Below are positions 18,701 to 26,507 of a stretch of 64,000 nt of DNA, piece after piece. The translations under genes and the position numbers were made by a program. The DNA comes from DATKHR01 sp036557365 (GTDB taxonomy: Bacteria > Acidobacteriota > Vicinamibacteria > Vicinamibacterales > CAVVIG01). Location: the NCBI GenBank assembly GCA_036557365.1, contig DATBHR010000077.1:1-64000 (forward strand), given 5' to 3'. The notes under the pieces are model-generated. The model was not told the origin of the DNA, did no database searches, and worked only from the letters and a program-made list of their open reading frames with translations. Position 1 is the first letter of the stretch. Each line of letters opens with the position of its first letter.

Positions 18701-18859
18701 GCCGCCGTACGTCCAGATGGCGGTGACGACGGGGATGTCGATGTTCGGGAAGATGTCAGTCGGCGTGCGCGAGATCGTCAGCGGTCCGATGCCGAGAATC
18801 AGGAGTCCGAGAACGACGAACGTGTAGGGACGTCGCAGCGCGATCTGAACGATCCACAT
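15734..18859 (-). CDS. RND efflux pump inner-membrane transporter (AcrB/MdtB family)
   Basis: A proton-driven exporter of drugs, lipids or metals, 1041 residues, the normal RND length. It opens with a short cytoplasmic helix (MWIVQIALRRPYTFVVLGLL) and has the first six-helix bundle at about 335-545, with GGLALAVGILVDDATVEIEN carrying the conserved proton-relay DD near 398-399. The second periplasmic loop includes GEDFFPAVDGGQFKL near 570. The second bundle at about 870-1030 contains ALPAALAGIVWML and LGEGGEQNAPLGRAVIGG. DD supports an HAE-type (drug) rather than heavy-metal exporter, but substrate is unknown. AAGG lies upstream of ATG 18859. It is the first gene of the operon; no regulator is adjacent. 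Confidence 0.94.
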   Translation of the reverse strand: MWIVQIALRRPYTFVVLGLLILGIGPLTISRTPTDIFPNIDIPVVTAIWTYGGLSAQDMADRIVSNYERTLSTSVNDIEHVESQSLRGISIVKVFMQPGAKVDLAVAQITAVSQAVLRQAPQGTVPPFILQYNASSVPVIQFALSGTGLSEQQLFDLGVNFLRPQLAAVPGAQLPYPYGGKQPQVQVDLDQVALQAKGLSPNDVVNAIAQQNLILPAGTSKIGSTEYDVDLNASPTRIDELNDLPIKVVGTTPIYIRDVAHVRNGYPPQTNIARVDGQRAVLMIIQKVGNASTLDIISKVKAAVAQALPGLPPSLTVKPLADQSLFVRASIQGVLREAVIAAALTALMILLFLSSWRSTLIIVVSIPLSILTSIIVLSALGETINIMTLGGLALAVGILVDDATVEIENINRNLALGKEPERAILDGAQQIAIPAFVSTICICIVFVPMFFLAGVGRYLFVPMAEAVVFAMLASYFLSRTLVPTMAKYLLRGHDHDESNPGWFDRGFARVHERYRRFLTAVITRRAAFTLVFLAACAGSLLLVRWVGEDFFPAVDGGQFKLHLRAPTGTRIEETAALCDRVEAMIREVVPSHEVASVIDNVGLPYSGINLSYTNSAPIGSSDADVLVTLSDGHQPTEGYVRDLRLRLVKEFPGVLFSFIPADIVTQILNFGLPAPIDVQVVGRNLEANRRFATALSVKLAQVPGMVDVRVHQAFNQPLLHLDVDRTRAAQTGYTQRDVANNLLISLSGSAQTAPTYWLNPATGVSYTIATQTPQYRVDSLEDIGNIPLTTPGAQPQLLEALASVERQQHMAVISHYNVQPVIDVFGAVQGRDLGSVAREMQPILDAANKNLPRGSQVIVRGQIETMTSSFSGLVAGLALAVMLVYLLIVVNFQSWLDPFIIISALPAALAGIVWMLFITHTTFNVPSLTGAIMCIGVATANSILVVSFAKDEMARGRSAVDAAVDAGFTRFRPVLMTAAAMIIGMVPMALGLGEGGEQNAPLGRAVIGGLLFATVATLAFVPAVFAIFHGRSHKVRVDERS

Positions 18860-19369
18860 CGATAGGGCCTTCCAATGATCATAGCGTGCGCCGCGCGCTC
18901 CGTGTGATTCACAGTCGCGATACGTGACCGTGACCGCGCGCGATGTCTCCTGATGTCATCCGTGATGAGACGTCGAGAGACAAACCCGACCGATGTTCAC
19001 GGCAGCCGCGCCAGCACGTCGCACACTTCACGTGTGCGCGTGCACGACGCGACGCGCGTGTCGCGCCGCGTGCACGAACCATAAACAAGCACGCCGCACG
19101 AACGCACGAGTACGCGTCCGGACCTGCTGTTGCCCAGCGACAGAGCTCCCGGTTGGGCATCAGCGTCGAAGTGGCGCATTCACGGCGCGCTCAGCCGATC
19201 CGTCTGGGACCCTGACGCCATGAATGTTTTGACAGGTTCAGCCCGGTATAGCCGCCCTGAGTCCGCGCTCAGCTGGCCGTGTAGGGTTCACGCCCGTGCC
19301 CACAAATTATGACGTTCACGCTGTCCGCTTGCGGGCGGGTGCGGCGGTTTACTTAGGAATTTCGAGGCT
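18860..19369. other. Intergenic region with a GC-rich palindrome upstream of the RND operon
   Basis: About 510 nt with no convincing gene. It holds a long imperfect hairpin at 19039-19076 whose outer arms are both CGTGCACG and whose inner arms are CGCGAC/GTCGCG. The surrounding 100 nt are unusually rich in CACG/CGTG words. A TTGACA at 19229 and TATAGC at 19247 are only 12 nt apart, too close for a normal promoter. Confidence 0.4.
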
Positions 19370-19630
19370 GTGACTGTGGCAACCGGCTTGCCGTGTGAAA
19401 AGAACATGGCAACGGAAGTCGTGCGATGGGTGCTCTCCGACGGGAACCGGCAGCTGACCTGTGTGACGCGGCCTCTGGGTGAAGGGTCTGAGCTCGCCGT
19501 CGTCTATTACGACGGGCTACCTCTCCGCAGTAAGGTCTGCCTCGACGACGCTGACGGTTTTCGCTGGTCGAATGACGTACGAAACGACTGGATCGCGCAT
19601 GGCTGGACGCCGGCCAGCGCCGATCTCTGA
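19370..19630 (+). CDS. Small hypothetical protein
   Basis: An 86-residue acidic protein of unknown function. Codon usage is GC3-rich like its neighbours and the reading frame is uninterrupted, supporting a real gene. Possible starts are GTG 19370 or GTG 19376 (GAGG lies just upstream) and ATG 19406. It contains two Trp-rich segments (EVVRWVLSDGNRQL and FRWSNDVRNDWIAHGWTP) and no signal peptide or membrane segment. I do not recognise the family. Confidence 0.5.
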   Translation: MTVATGLPCEKNMATEVVRWVLSDGNRQLTCVTRPLGEGSELAVVYYDGLPLRSKVCLDDADGFRWSNDVRNDWIAHGWTPASADL

Positions 19631-19759
19631 ACTCCTCTGAGCTGTGGCTGCGTCACCGTGTGCTGGTGACGCGCCTTCGTCGAGGTCGTCCGCGCGCTGT
19701 TCGCTGTTTTGTCACGATCCTGCCACACGCCCGCTGCATCCACGCCGTCCAATCGAATC

Positions 19760-20053
19760 ATGAAACACGACCTGTCCAACATTGTCAGGACGCCCGCGCA
19801 CGCCTCGCTCACGGTCGGCGACGATCAGTGGAAGCTGTACATCTACGGGCTCACGCGCGTCGGAGCTGACGTGTTCCTGCAGATCGCGCTCATCGGTCCG
19901 CGCGTGTGCACGATGACCGTCCGCGCGCCGGCGCCGATCGGCAATCCAACGACGGCGCGGCGAGTTCTAGCCGGCGTGCACGACTGGCTCGAGTCGCATG
20001 AGTCCGCTGACCAGGGATATGTCGAACTCTCGGCGACCGCGTTAGCGAGCTGA
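19760..20053 (+). CDS. Small hypothetical protein
   Basis: A 97-residue protein of unknown function, starting at ATG 19760, with no clear ribosome site. Predicted alternating strands (ASLTVGDDQWKLYIYGLT, VFLQIALIGPRVCTMTVRA) are followed by a helix (ARRVLAGVHDWLESHES). There is no signal peptide. It follows the other small unknown gene by 129 nt; the two are not visibly homologous. The frame and codon usage are plausible, but the gene call is uncertain. Confidence 0.45.
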   Translation: MKHDLSNIVRTPAHASLTVGDDQWKLYIYGLTRVGADVFLQIALIGPRVCTMTVRAPAPIGNPTTARRVLAGVHDWLESHESADQGYVELSATALAS

Positions 20054-20175
20054 CGACGCGTCCTGCTCCGCTCGGTCGCGCGCCGCACGGACCCGGTGTA
20101 AGTCGGTGTCCTGTCTGGTGATATACTCCCCTCCTTCATTCCGCATCCACGGCCGTTGGAAGGGAGGGGCGACCC

Positions 20176-21312
20176 GTGAAAAAGTGGTTTCTTGCTGCAC
20201 TCGTCGCGATTGGTCCGGCTGCGCTCGCTCAGCAGCCGGCCCCCGAAATTCCGTTCGATTCCGCTCCGAATTTCTTCAAGCTCCCGCAGGACATGAACTT
20301 CGGCGAGGCGTCCGGCGTCGCCGTCAACTCGAAGGGCGAGATCGCCGTCTACACGCGGTCGAACAGCGCCGGCGGTCCGGCGTACGGCGCAACGGCGTCG
20401 CAGATTCTGCTGTTCGACAAGACCGGGAAGTTCCTGCGCGAGGTCGGCAAGGGCCTGTACGCCTGGTCGTACGCACACGCCGTGCGATTCGACAAGGACG
20501 ACAACCTCTGGGCCATCGACAAGGGCTCGGACATGATCGTCCGCATCAACCCGGAAGGCCACGTGACGATGGTCTTCGGGCGGAAGAAGGAAGCGTCTGA
20601 CGAAGCTGCGCCCTGGACGAGGGTGAATCCGCCGCGTCCGCCAGTTCCTGGACAGTTCCGCCAGCCGACCGACGTCGCGTGGGACACCGACGGCAACATC
20701 TACATCAGCGACGGCTACATCAATTCGCGTGTCGCGAAGTTCACGAAGGACGGCGACTGGGTCGAGTCGTTTGGCGATCCGGGCGGGAAGGATCTCGGCA
20801 AGCTGAACACGCCGCACTCCATCGCGAACGACGCGAAAGGCAACATCTACGTCGCCGACCGCGGCAACCGCCGCATCCAGGTCATCGATCCGAAAACGAA
20901 CAAATTCGTCCGCGAGATCAAGGTCGACATCGCGCAGGCGCCCGTCCCGGCGGATGCGAAGCCGTGGATGGGTCCGACACCGAATTACCAGGCTGCACTT
21001 TCCGCCGACGCGCCGCCCGGATCGGGCACGATGGCGCCGGGCGCGCCGTGGGCGGTGTGCATCTCCGGCGGACCGACGCAGTACATCTACTTCGCCGATG
21101 CGTTCCCGGGACGCATCTACAAGCTGACGCTCGACGGAAAGCTGGTCGGCTATCTCGGGAAGAGCGGCCACTCGATGAAGCAGTTCGGTTGGATTCACGA
21201 AATCGCGTGTCCCTCGGAGAATGAACTCTACGTCGCAGAGCTGCTCAACTGGCGCGTGCAGAAGCTGACGCTCCATCCTGCGCAGGCGCGTTCGTCAACG
21301 GCAGGACAGTAG
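20176..21312 (+). CDS. Secreted NHL-repeat six-bladed beta-propeller (amidating-lyase-like)
   Basis: A 378-residue exported protein starting at GTG 20176 behind GGGAGG, with signal peptide MKKWFLAALVAIGPAALAQQ. NHL-type repeats are visible: SGVAVNSKGEIAVYTRS, HAVRFDKDDNLWAIDKGS, TDVAWDTDGNIYISDGYIN, HSIANDAKGNIYVADRGN and HEIACPSENELYVAELLN. This arrangement resembles the peptidyl-alpha-hydroxyglycine lyase (PAL) propeller family found in many bacteria, where activity is usually untested. A TATACT at 20122-20127 may be its -10 box, giving a leader of about 42 nt. Directly after the stop comes a GAATTAGG-type repeat, then the quinoprotein gene on the same strand; joint action in periplasmic metabolism is only an inference. 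Confidence 0.85.
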   Translation: MKKWFLAALVAIGPAALAQQPAPEIPFDSAPNFFKLPQDMNFGEASGVAVNSKGEIAVYTRSNSAGGPAYGATASQILLFDKTGKFLREVGKGLYAWSYAHAVRFDKDDNLWAIDKGSDMIVRINPEGHVTMVFGRKKEASDEAAPWTRVNPPRPPVPGQFRQPTDVAWDTDGNIYISDGYINSRVAKFTKDGDWVESFGDPGGKDLGKLNTPHSIANDAKGNIYVADRGNRRIQVIDPKTNKFVREIKVDIAQAPVPADAKPWMGPTPNYQAALSADAPPGSGTMAPGAPWAVCISGGPTQYIYFADAFPGRIYKLTLDGKLVGYLGKSGHSMKQFGWIHEIACPSENELYVAELLNWRVQKLTLHPAQARSSTAGQ

Positions 21313-21356
21313 GAATTGAGAATTAGGAACTAGGAATTAGGAATTGGGAATTTAAA
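21311..21356 (+). repeat. GAATTAGG-type degenerate short repeat
   Basis: A 46-nt AT-rich tract made of variants of the 7-9-nt words GGAATT, GAGAATT and AGGAACT, beginning on the last two bases of the NHL gene's stop codon. The start (GGAATTGAGAATTAGG) recurs nearly unchanged, inverted, at 46428-46457, again on a stop codon. Confidence 0.75.
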
Positions 21357-21371
21357 CGCCTTGAGGAGCAG

Positions 21372-23561
21372 ATGATGACTCGAAGAGTAAGTCGAACCGT
21401 CCTGGCGTGCGGCGCGCTGGCGGTCGGACTGGCATTCTCGCTGCCGAAGATGAACGTCCGCGTCGAGGGCCAGGCGCCGGCGTCGGGACCGCCGAGCACC
21501 GCGAAAGGCGACTGGCCGTACTACACGGCTGATGTGAAGGGGTCGCGCTACTCGCCGCTCGATCAGATCAACGCGAGCAACTTCAACCAGCTCGAGGTCG
21601 CGTGGCGGTTCAAGACCGACAACCTCGGCACGCGCCCCGAGTTCAAGCTCGAAGGAACGCCTCTCGCGATCAACGGGACGATCTACGCGACCGGCGGCAC
21701 GCGCCGTTCCGTCGTCGCGCTCGACGGCAAGACCGGCGAGCTGATGTGGGTCTACTCCCTCCGTGAAGGCGCGCGCGCCGTCGCGGCGCCGCGGCAGCTC
21801 TCGGGCCGCGGTCTCTCGTACTGGACCGACGGCAAGGGCGACGACCGCGTCCTGTTCGTGACGACCGGGTATCGTCTCGTCGCGCTCAACGCGCACACCG
21901 GACAGCCGGTCCGCACCTTCGGCAAGGACGGCATCGTCGACATGAAGGTCGGCGCGGTCGTCGGCAAGGGTGAGCAGATCAACCTCGAGACGGGCGAGAT
22001 CGGACTGCACTCGACGCCGACCGTCGCGAAGGACGTCGTGCTCGTCGGCTCGTCTTTCCGCGAAGGGCTGACGGTCAAGACGCACAACAACACCAAGGGC
22101 CTCGTGCGGGCCTGGGACGTGCGCAGCGGCAAGCTGCTCTGGACGTTCAACACGATTCCCCGGCCGGGCGAGTTCGGCAACGATACGTGGGAAAAAGAGT
22201 CGTGGGCGATCAACGGCAACACGGGCGTGTGGTCGCAGATCACTGTCGATGAAGACTTGGGCCTCGTCTATCTGCCGGTCGAAGATCCGACGTCGGACCT
22301 CTACGGCGGCCATCGTCCGGGGAACAACCTGTTCGGCGACAGCCTCGTCTGCGTCGACCTGAAGACCGGCCAGCGCAAATGGTACTACCAGATCGTCCAC
22401 CACCCGATCTGGGACTACGACATGCCGGCCGCCCCGCTGCTCATGGACATCAACGTCAACGGCAAACCGATCAAGGCCGTTGCGCAGGCCACGAAGCAGG
22501 GCATGCTGTACGTGTTCGATCGCGTTACCGGGCAGCCGGTGTGGCCGATCGAAGAGAAGCCGGTTCCTCAGACCGACACGCCCGGCGAAAAGACCTCGCC
22601 GACGCAGCCGTTCCCGTCCAAGCCGCCGGCCTACTCGCGCAACGGCGTCGAGGAAAAGGATCTCATCGACTTCACGCCGGAGCTGAAGGAGCAGGCCGCG
22701 AACTCGGCGAAGCGGTATCGTCTCGGCCCCGTGTTCCTGCCGCCGGCCGTGAGCAAGCCCGAGGGTCCGATCGCCGCGTTGACATCCGGCACGCTGAGCG
22801 GCGGCGTCAACTGGCCCGGTTCGGCCTTCGACCCGGAAACGCACCGGTTCATCACGCACGCGTGCAACGCCTGCATCGCGCCGCTCGGACTCGTGCCGCC
22901 GCCAAAGGAGTTCTCTGATCTCGACTACGTGATGGGCACCGCCGGGTCGACGTTCCGTCCGATCCTCGGCGGCGGTGAAGGCACGTCAGCCGACTCGCCG
23001 GCGCGCGGCGCGGCTCCGCCGCCTCCCGCCACGCCTCCGCCCGCTGCGGCAGCGGGTCGCGGCGCCGGCCGCGGCGGCGCGGCACCGGAAGGTGGATTCG
23101 GCGGCGGCACGGTCATTCAGGGCGTGCCGATCGTCAAGCCGCCGTACGGCGTCGTGGTCAGCATCAACCTCGATAAAGGGGACCTCGACTGGTCCGTGCC
23201 GCACGGCGACACGCCCGATGCGGTGCGCAACAGCCCGGCGCTTCGCGGCGTCACCGTGCCGAAGACAGGCCAGTCCGGCAACGTCGGCGTGGTCGTGACG
23301 AAGACGCTCATCGTCGTCGGCGATCCGTCGGTGACGACGACGCCGGATCATCCGCGCGGAGCGATGCTGCGCGCGTACAACAAGCAGACTGGCGAGCAGG
23401 TCGGCGCGGTGTTCATGCCGGCCCCGCAGAGCGGATCGCCGATGACCTACTCGGCCGACGGCCGTCAGTACATCGTCGTCGCGGTCAGCGGCGGCAACTA
23501 CTCGGGCGAGTACATCGCCTACGCGCTGCCGGCCTCCGCGACGCGCGGGACGGGACAGTAG
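21372..23561 (+). CDS. PQQ-dependent quinoprotein dehydrogenase
   Basis: A periplasmic membrane-associated dehydrogenase of the glucose/alcohol quinoprotein class; electrons would pass to quinones or a c-type/blue-copper carrier. The 729-residue product has a signal peptide (residues 1-34) and the eight-bladed propeller opening DWPYYTADVKGSRYSPLDQI at 47-66. PQQ-propeller tryptophan repeats follow (VVALDGKTGELMWVYSL, VRAWDVRSGKLLWTFNT, LVCVDLKTGQRKWYYQIV), along with the HHPIWDYDMPAAP signature near 340-352. Near residues 540-580 there is a Pro/Ala/Gly-rich insert not typical of the fold. ATG 21372 and 21375 both follow GAGGAG. There is no CxxCH haem site; CNACI near 498 is not a haem motif. 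Confidence 0.92.
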   Translation: MMTRRVSRTVLACGALAVGLAFSLPKMNVRVEGQAPASGPPSTAKGDWPYYTADVKGSRYSPLDQINASNFNQLEVAWRFKTDNLGTRPEFKLEGTPLAINGTIYATGGTRRSVVALDGKTGELMWVYSLREGARAVAAPRQLSGRGLSYWTDGKGDDRVLFVTTGYRLVALNAHTGQPVRTFGKDGIVDMKVGAVVGKGEQINLETGEIGLHSTPTVAKDVVLVGSSFREGLTVKTHNNTKGLVRAWDVRSGKLLWTFNTIPRPGEFGNDTWEKESWAINGNTGVWSQITVDEDLGLVYLPVEDPTSDLYGGHRPGNNLFGDSLVCVDLKTGQRKWYYQIVHHPIWDYDMPAAPLLMDINVNGKPIKAVAQATKQGMLYVFDRVTGQPVWPIEEKPVPQTDTPGEKTSPTQPFPSKPPAYSRNGVEEKDLIDFTPELKEQAANSAKRYRLGPVFLPPAVSKPEGPIAALTSGTLSGGVNWPGSAFDPETHRFITHACNACIAPLGLVPPPKEFSDLDYVMGTAGSTFRPILGGGEGTSADSPARGAAPPPPATPPPAAAAGRGAGRGGAAPEGGFGGGTVIQGVPIVKPPYGVVVSINLDKGDLDWSVPHGDTPDAVRNSPALRGVTVPKTGQSGNVGVVVTKTLIVVGDPSVTTTPDHPRGAMLRAYNKQTGEQVGAVFMPAPQSGSPMTYSADGRQYIVVAVSGGNYSGEYIAYALPASATRGTGQ

Positions 23562-23573
23562 CGAGAAGCAGTT

Positions 23574-23612
23574 CGGCCAGCGGGCATCCCATTTCGGGAC
23601 GTCCGCTGGCCG
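23574..23612 (+). terminator. Hairpin terminator after the quinoprotein gene
   Basis: CGGCCAGCGG (23574-23583) and CCGCTGGCCG (23603-23612) form a 10-bp stem with a nested CCC/GGG pair, 12 nt after the stop. The following tract is T-containing but not a clean U-run. Confidence 0.6.
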
Positions 23613-23769
23613 GTGATTTGGTCGGTCTCAGCTCATCGTTTCAGAAGCGTTTACACACTCCTGTCTTGATCACATTCACAGCAGAGCTGAACGCCACGCA
23701 CGATTGAGTTGTTTTTTGCAGCTGCGGTGAAGGCTCGGTCTTTGCAACGCGGCCCCACATACCCTTTCA

Positions 23770-24189
23770 ATGGAACCTGCTGCCGCCTTCGGACCACGCC
23801 TGCGCCAGGAACGCGAGCGTCGCCACATCTCGCTGCAGTCCATCGCGCAGTCCACGAAGATCAACCGATCGCTGCTCGAAGCGCTCGAGCGCGACGACGT
23901 CACCCGCTGGCCGACGGGGATCTTCAGGCGGGCGTTCATCAGGTCGTACGCCGAGGCCATCGGCCTCGACGGCGACGAGATCGTCCGCGAGTTCGTCGAG
24001 CGATTCCCGGATCCGGTTGAAGCGGCGCGACAATCTGCCGTGGACGTGTCCGACCATTCGAGCGTCGACCACGCCGGCTCGCCGGATCGCGTAGAGGTCG
24101 TCCTGCGTTTCAGCGTGCCGCGGTGGTGGGTGTCTTGGTTGCCGTGGCTGTCCCGCGCGGGGACCATTCCACGACGTCAGGATACGTAG
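23770..24189 (+). CDS. RodZ-like N-terminal helix-turn-helix protein
   Basis: A 139-residue protein starting at ATG 23770. Residues about 8-75 form the RodZ/HTH_25-type helix-turn-helix: FGPRLRQERERRHISLQSI, then STKINRSLLEALERDDV, then FRRAFIRSYAEAIGLDGDEI. RodZ proper continues into a transmembrane segment and periplasmic domain. Here only a short tail with an aromatic stretch (VPRWWVSWLPWLSRAG) follows, so this is a truncated or specialised member. Its last 80 nt overlap, antisense, the 3' end of the sensor kinase at 24110-25984. It could be a DNA-binding regulator or a membrane-associated cytoskeletal adaptor; the sequence does not decide. Confidence 0.75.
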   Translation: MEPAAAFGPRLRQERERRHISLQSIAQSTKINRSLLEALERDDVTRWPTGIFRRAFIRSYAEAIGLDGDEIVREFVERFPDPVEAARQSAVDVSDHSSVDHAGSPDRVEVVLRFSVPRWWVSWLPWLSRAGTIPRRQDT

Positions 24190-25984
24190 ACGCAGGCGGC
24201 GCGGGCAGCACGACCCGGAACGTCGCGCCAGGCGGCGGAACGTTGTTTTCGCCGGTGACCGTCCCTCCGTGCAGTTCCACGAAGTGGCGCACGATCGACA
24301 GGCCCAGACCGAGGCCGCCGTGCGCACGCGTCGTTCCTCCCTTGCCCTGCCGGAATCGTTCGAACACGTGAGGCAGAAACTCCGGCTCGATACCGACGCC
24401 GGTATCGCGCACGAGCAGTTCGACGTGGGCGCCGGCGCGCCGGCACTCGATGTCGATGCGCCCGCCGTTCGGCGTGAACTTCACCGCGTTCGACAGCAGG
24501 TTCCAGAGCACCTGCTGTAACCGACCCCGGTCGCCCGAGATCAAGCTGCCGTCTTCGCTGAGATCCGTCGTCACGAGGATGCCCTTGGCGTCGGCCGCGG
24601 GACGGATCGCCTCGATCGCGGACGCGACCACGTCGGCCATCGCGAGCGGCTGCACGTCGAGGCGCAGCTTGCCCGACACGACGCGCGAGACGTCGAGCAG
24701 GTCGTCCACGATCTGCTGCAGCGCCTGAGCGTTCCGCTCGATGGCGTCGACCGCTTTTCCCCGCTGCTCGTCGCGAATCTGCCCCGTGGACAGCATCCGC
24801 GCCCAGCCACAAATCGCCGTGAGCGGCGTCCGCAGCTCGTGGGAAATGGTCATCAGGAATTCGTCTTTGAGACGGCTCGCCTCGTCGCGCTCACGATTGC
24901 GCGCCTGGAGCGTTTCGGACGCATGCCGCAATCCGGCGGCGAGCTCGTCGACCTCCGCAATCCGCGAACTCGACAGCGACACGGCGTCGCCCCGCGCAAG
25001 CGCCATCGCCGCACTCGACGCAGACGACATCGCGCGGACGATCACCTGGCCCAGAAGCAGGCCGAGACCCGCGCCAAGCGTCAGCACGACAATCCACGCC
25101 GCCCCGAGCAGCCAGAGAATCCGACGGATCGGTCCGTCCACTTCCTCCGCCGGCAGCGCGAGCGCGACTGTCAATCCGGACAGCGGCGATCGGCTGAACG
25201 CCGCGTAGCTCGGGCGTCCGTCGCGCATCGGTCCTCGCCACGCGCCCTGCCCCATTCTCGACTGGGCCTCCATGAACGCCTGCGTCGCCGCGGTACCGCG
25301 GAACGTCGCTTCGCCCTGCGTCCGGGCCATGATTCGGCTCTCGCCATCGAGAAGCGTGACGATGGCCGTGGGCGGAGCCTGCTGCTGGCGCAGCAGCGCG
25401 CTGAGGGCGTCGGAGCGGACACGCGCGCCGAGGATGGCGGTCACGACGCCGTGGCGGATGACCGGCGTGCCGACCATGACCATCCAGCCTTGAGTGCCGG
25501 GCACCTTGCGAATGCTGGAGACGGTTGTCTTCCGGTTCGCGGCGGTGGCGCGGGCCCAGTCTGCCTCCGACTCCGTCAGGCTGCCGTCGGCGCCGTCGGG
25601 TATGCCGTCAAGAATCTTTCCGGTCGGGCTCGCGAGGATGATCGAGGTCCAATTTGGCTGATACGGGAGGATCCGCGCCGCGAGACTCTCGAACGCGGGG
25701 AGATCAGGTCCGTCGAGCGCGTGCAGCTCGCCGAGCACGTCGAGCGCCGCCGTCGTTTTTTCCAGTGCCTGATCGACGGCGATCGAAATGGCCCGGACTG
25801 TTGCGATGTTCTGATTGTCGACGTTCGCGAGCTGGCGTCGCCACGCTCGTTGGATTGACAGACCTGCAAAAAGACCCAGTGGCGCGACGATCACCAGGAC
25901 GAGTGCGGCGGCAATCCAGCGTAGCCCGATTCTCCGGCGCAAGGCTGAGATTGTACCGCGTTTCGCGACAACGTTTTTTCTCAC
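24110..25984 (-). CDS. Membrane sensor histidine kinase (dCache-like, HAMP, HisKA, HATPase)
   Basis: A 624-residue two-component sensor. Membrane segments at about 25-50 and 285-310 flank a periplasmic dCache-like sensing domain (for example FESLAARILPYQPNWTSI and SIRKVPGTQGWMVMVGTPV). A HAMP linker follows, then HisKA with phospho-acceptor His in FLMTISHELRTPLTAICGW near 388-406. The ATP-binding domain shows N box NLLSNAVKFTP, G1 VRDTGVGIEPEF, F box HVFERFRQGKGG and G2 GGLGLGLSIVRHF. No response regulator is adjacent, so it is an orphan kinase. The 3' end overlaps the HTH gene by 80 nt on the opposite strand. Confidence 0.92.
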   Translation of the reverse strand: MRKNVVAKRGTISALRRRIGLRWIAAALVLVIVAPLGLFAGLSIQRAWRRQLANVDNQNIATVRAISIAVDQALEKTTAALDVLGELHALDGPDLPAFESLAARILPYQPNWTSIILASPTGKILDGIPDGADGSLTESEADWARATAANRKTTVSSIRKVPGTQGWMVMVGTPVIRHGVVTAILGARVRSDALSALLRQQQAPPTAIVTLLDGESRIMARTQGEATFRGTAATQAFMEAQSRMGQGAWRGPMRDGRPSYAAFSRSPLSGLTVALALPAEEVDGPIRRILWLLGAAWIVVLTLGAGLGLLLGQVIVRAMSSASSAAMALARGDAVSLSSSRIAEVDELAAGLRHASETLQARNRERDEASRLKDEFLMTISHELRTPLTAICGWARMLSTGQIRDEQRGKAVDAIERNAQALQQIVDDLLDVSRVVSGKLRLDVQPLAMADVVASAIEAIRPAADAKGILVTTDLSEDGSLISGDRGRLQQVLWNLLSNAVKFTPNGGRIDIECRRAGAHVELLVRDTGVGIEPEFLPHVFERFRQGKGGTTRAHGGLGLGLSIVRHFVELHGGTVTGENNVPPPGATFRVVLPAPPASTYPDVVEWSPRGTATATKTPTTAAR

Positions 25985-26018
25985 GGATGAGCTATATCCG
26001 CTGCGCTACACTGGGCTT

Positions 26019-26465
26019 ATGCGTGCAGTACTGCCGTTGATGCTCATCGTCGCGACGGCGGCCGGTGTCGCCACCGCGCAAGAGAAGGCGCAGGACAAAA
26101 GCCGGGACAAGAAGTCCAAGGTCGTCTCGCTCACGGGCTGCGTCGAACCCGAGTCGGGCGCGCCGGATCAGTACACGATCACCGATACCAAGGAAGGATC
26201 GAAGTACCGCATCACCGGCATGAACTTCCGCGAGTACCTGAATCGGCCGGTGCAGGTGGACGGCGGCATCGTCGTCAAGGGTCTGAAGATTTCCGGAGGC
26301 CTTCTCCCCAACGCGAACATCGCGGGACAGGCAGGCGCAATCGATCCGTCGCGTGCGGCGGTGCAGGCTGCCACGAACGATTCGGGGACGGGCGCACCGG
26401 TCGACATTCCCGAGTTCAAGGTCAAAACGATCAAGCCCGCGTCGGGTGACTGTCCGACGCCCTGA
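26019..26465 (+). CDS. Small secreted protein of unknown function
   Basis: A 148-residue exported protein beginning at ATG 26019 (MRAVLPLMLIVATAAGVATAQ is the signal peptide). A Lys/Asp-rich linker follows, then VVSLTGCVEPESGAPDQYT and KYRITGMNFREYLNRPVQV, which resemble a small OB-like fold seen in many acidobacterial secreted proteins. Two cysteines (near residues 45 and 145) could pair. TACACT at 26007-26012 ends 6 nt before the ATG and there is no ribosome site, so the message may be leaderless. The next gene, lhr, starts 42 nt downstream on the same strand. Confidence 0.7.
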   Translation: MRAVLPLMLIVATAAGVATAQEKAQDKSRDKKSKVVSLTGCVEPESGAPDQYTITDTKEGSKYRITGMNFREYLNRPVQVDGGIVVKGLKISGGLLPNANIAGQAGAIDPSRAAVQAATNDSGTGAPVDIPEFKVKTIKPASGDCPTP

Positions 26466-26507
26466 TTTCGGACGCGCGCGCACGACCGGCGCGAGTCAAG
26501 TGCGAAC

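Noticed and set aside
19229..19252. TTGACA and TATAGC as a promoter for the small unknown gene
   Set aside because: The spacer is only 12 nt, too short for sigma70.
22861..22875. CNACI in the quinoprotein dehydrogenase as a haem c site
   Set aside because: A haem site needs CxxCH; the fifth residue here is Ile.
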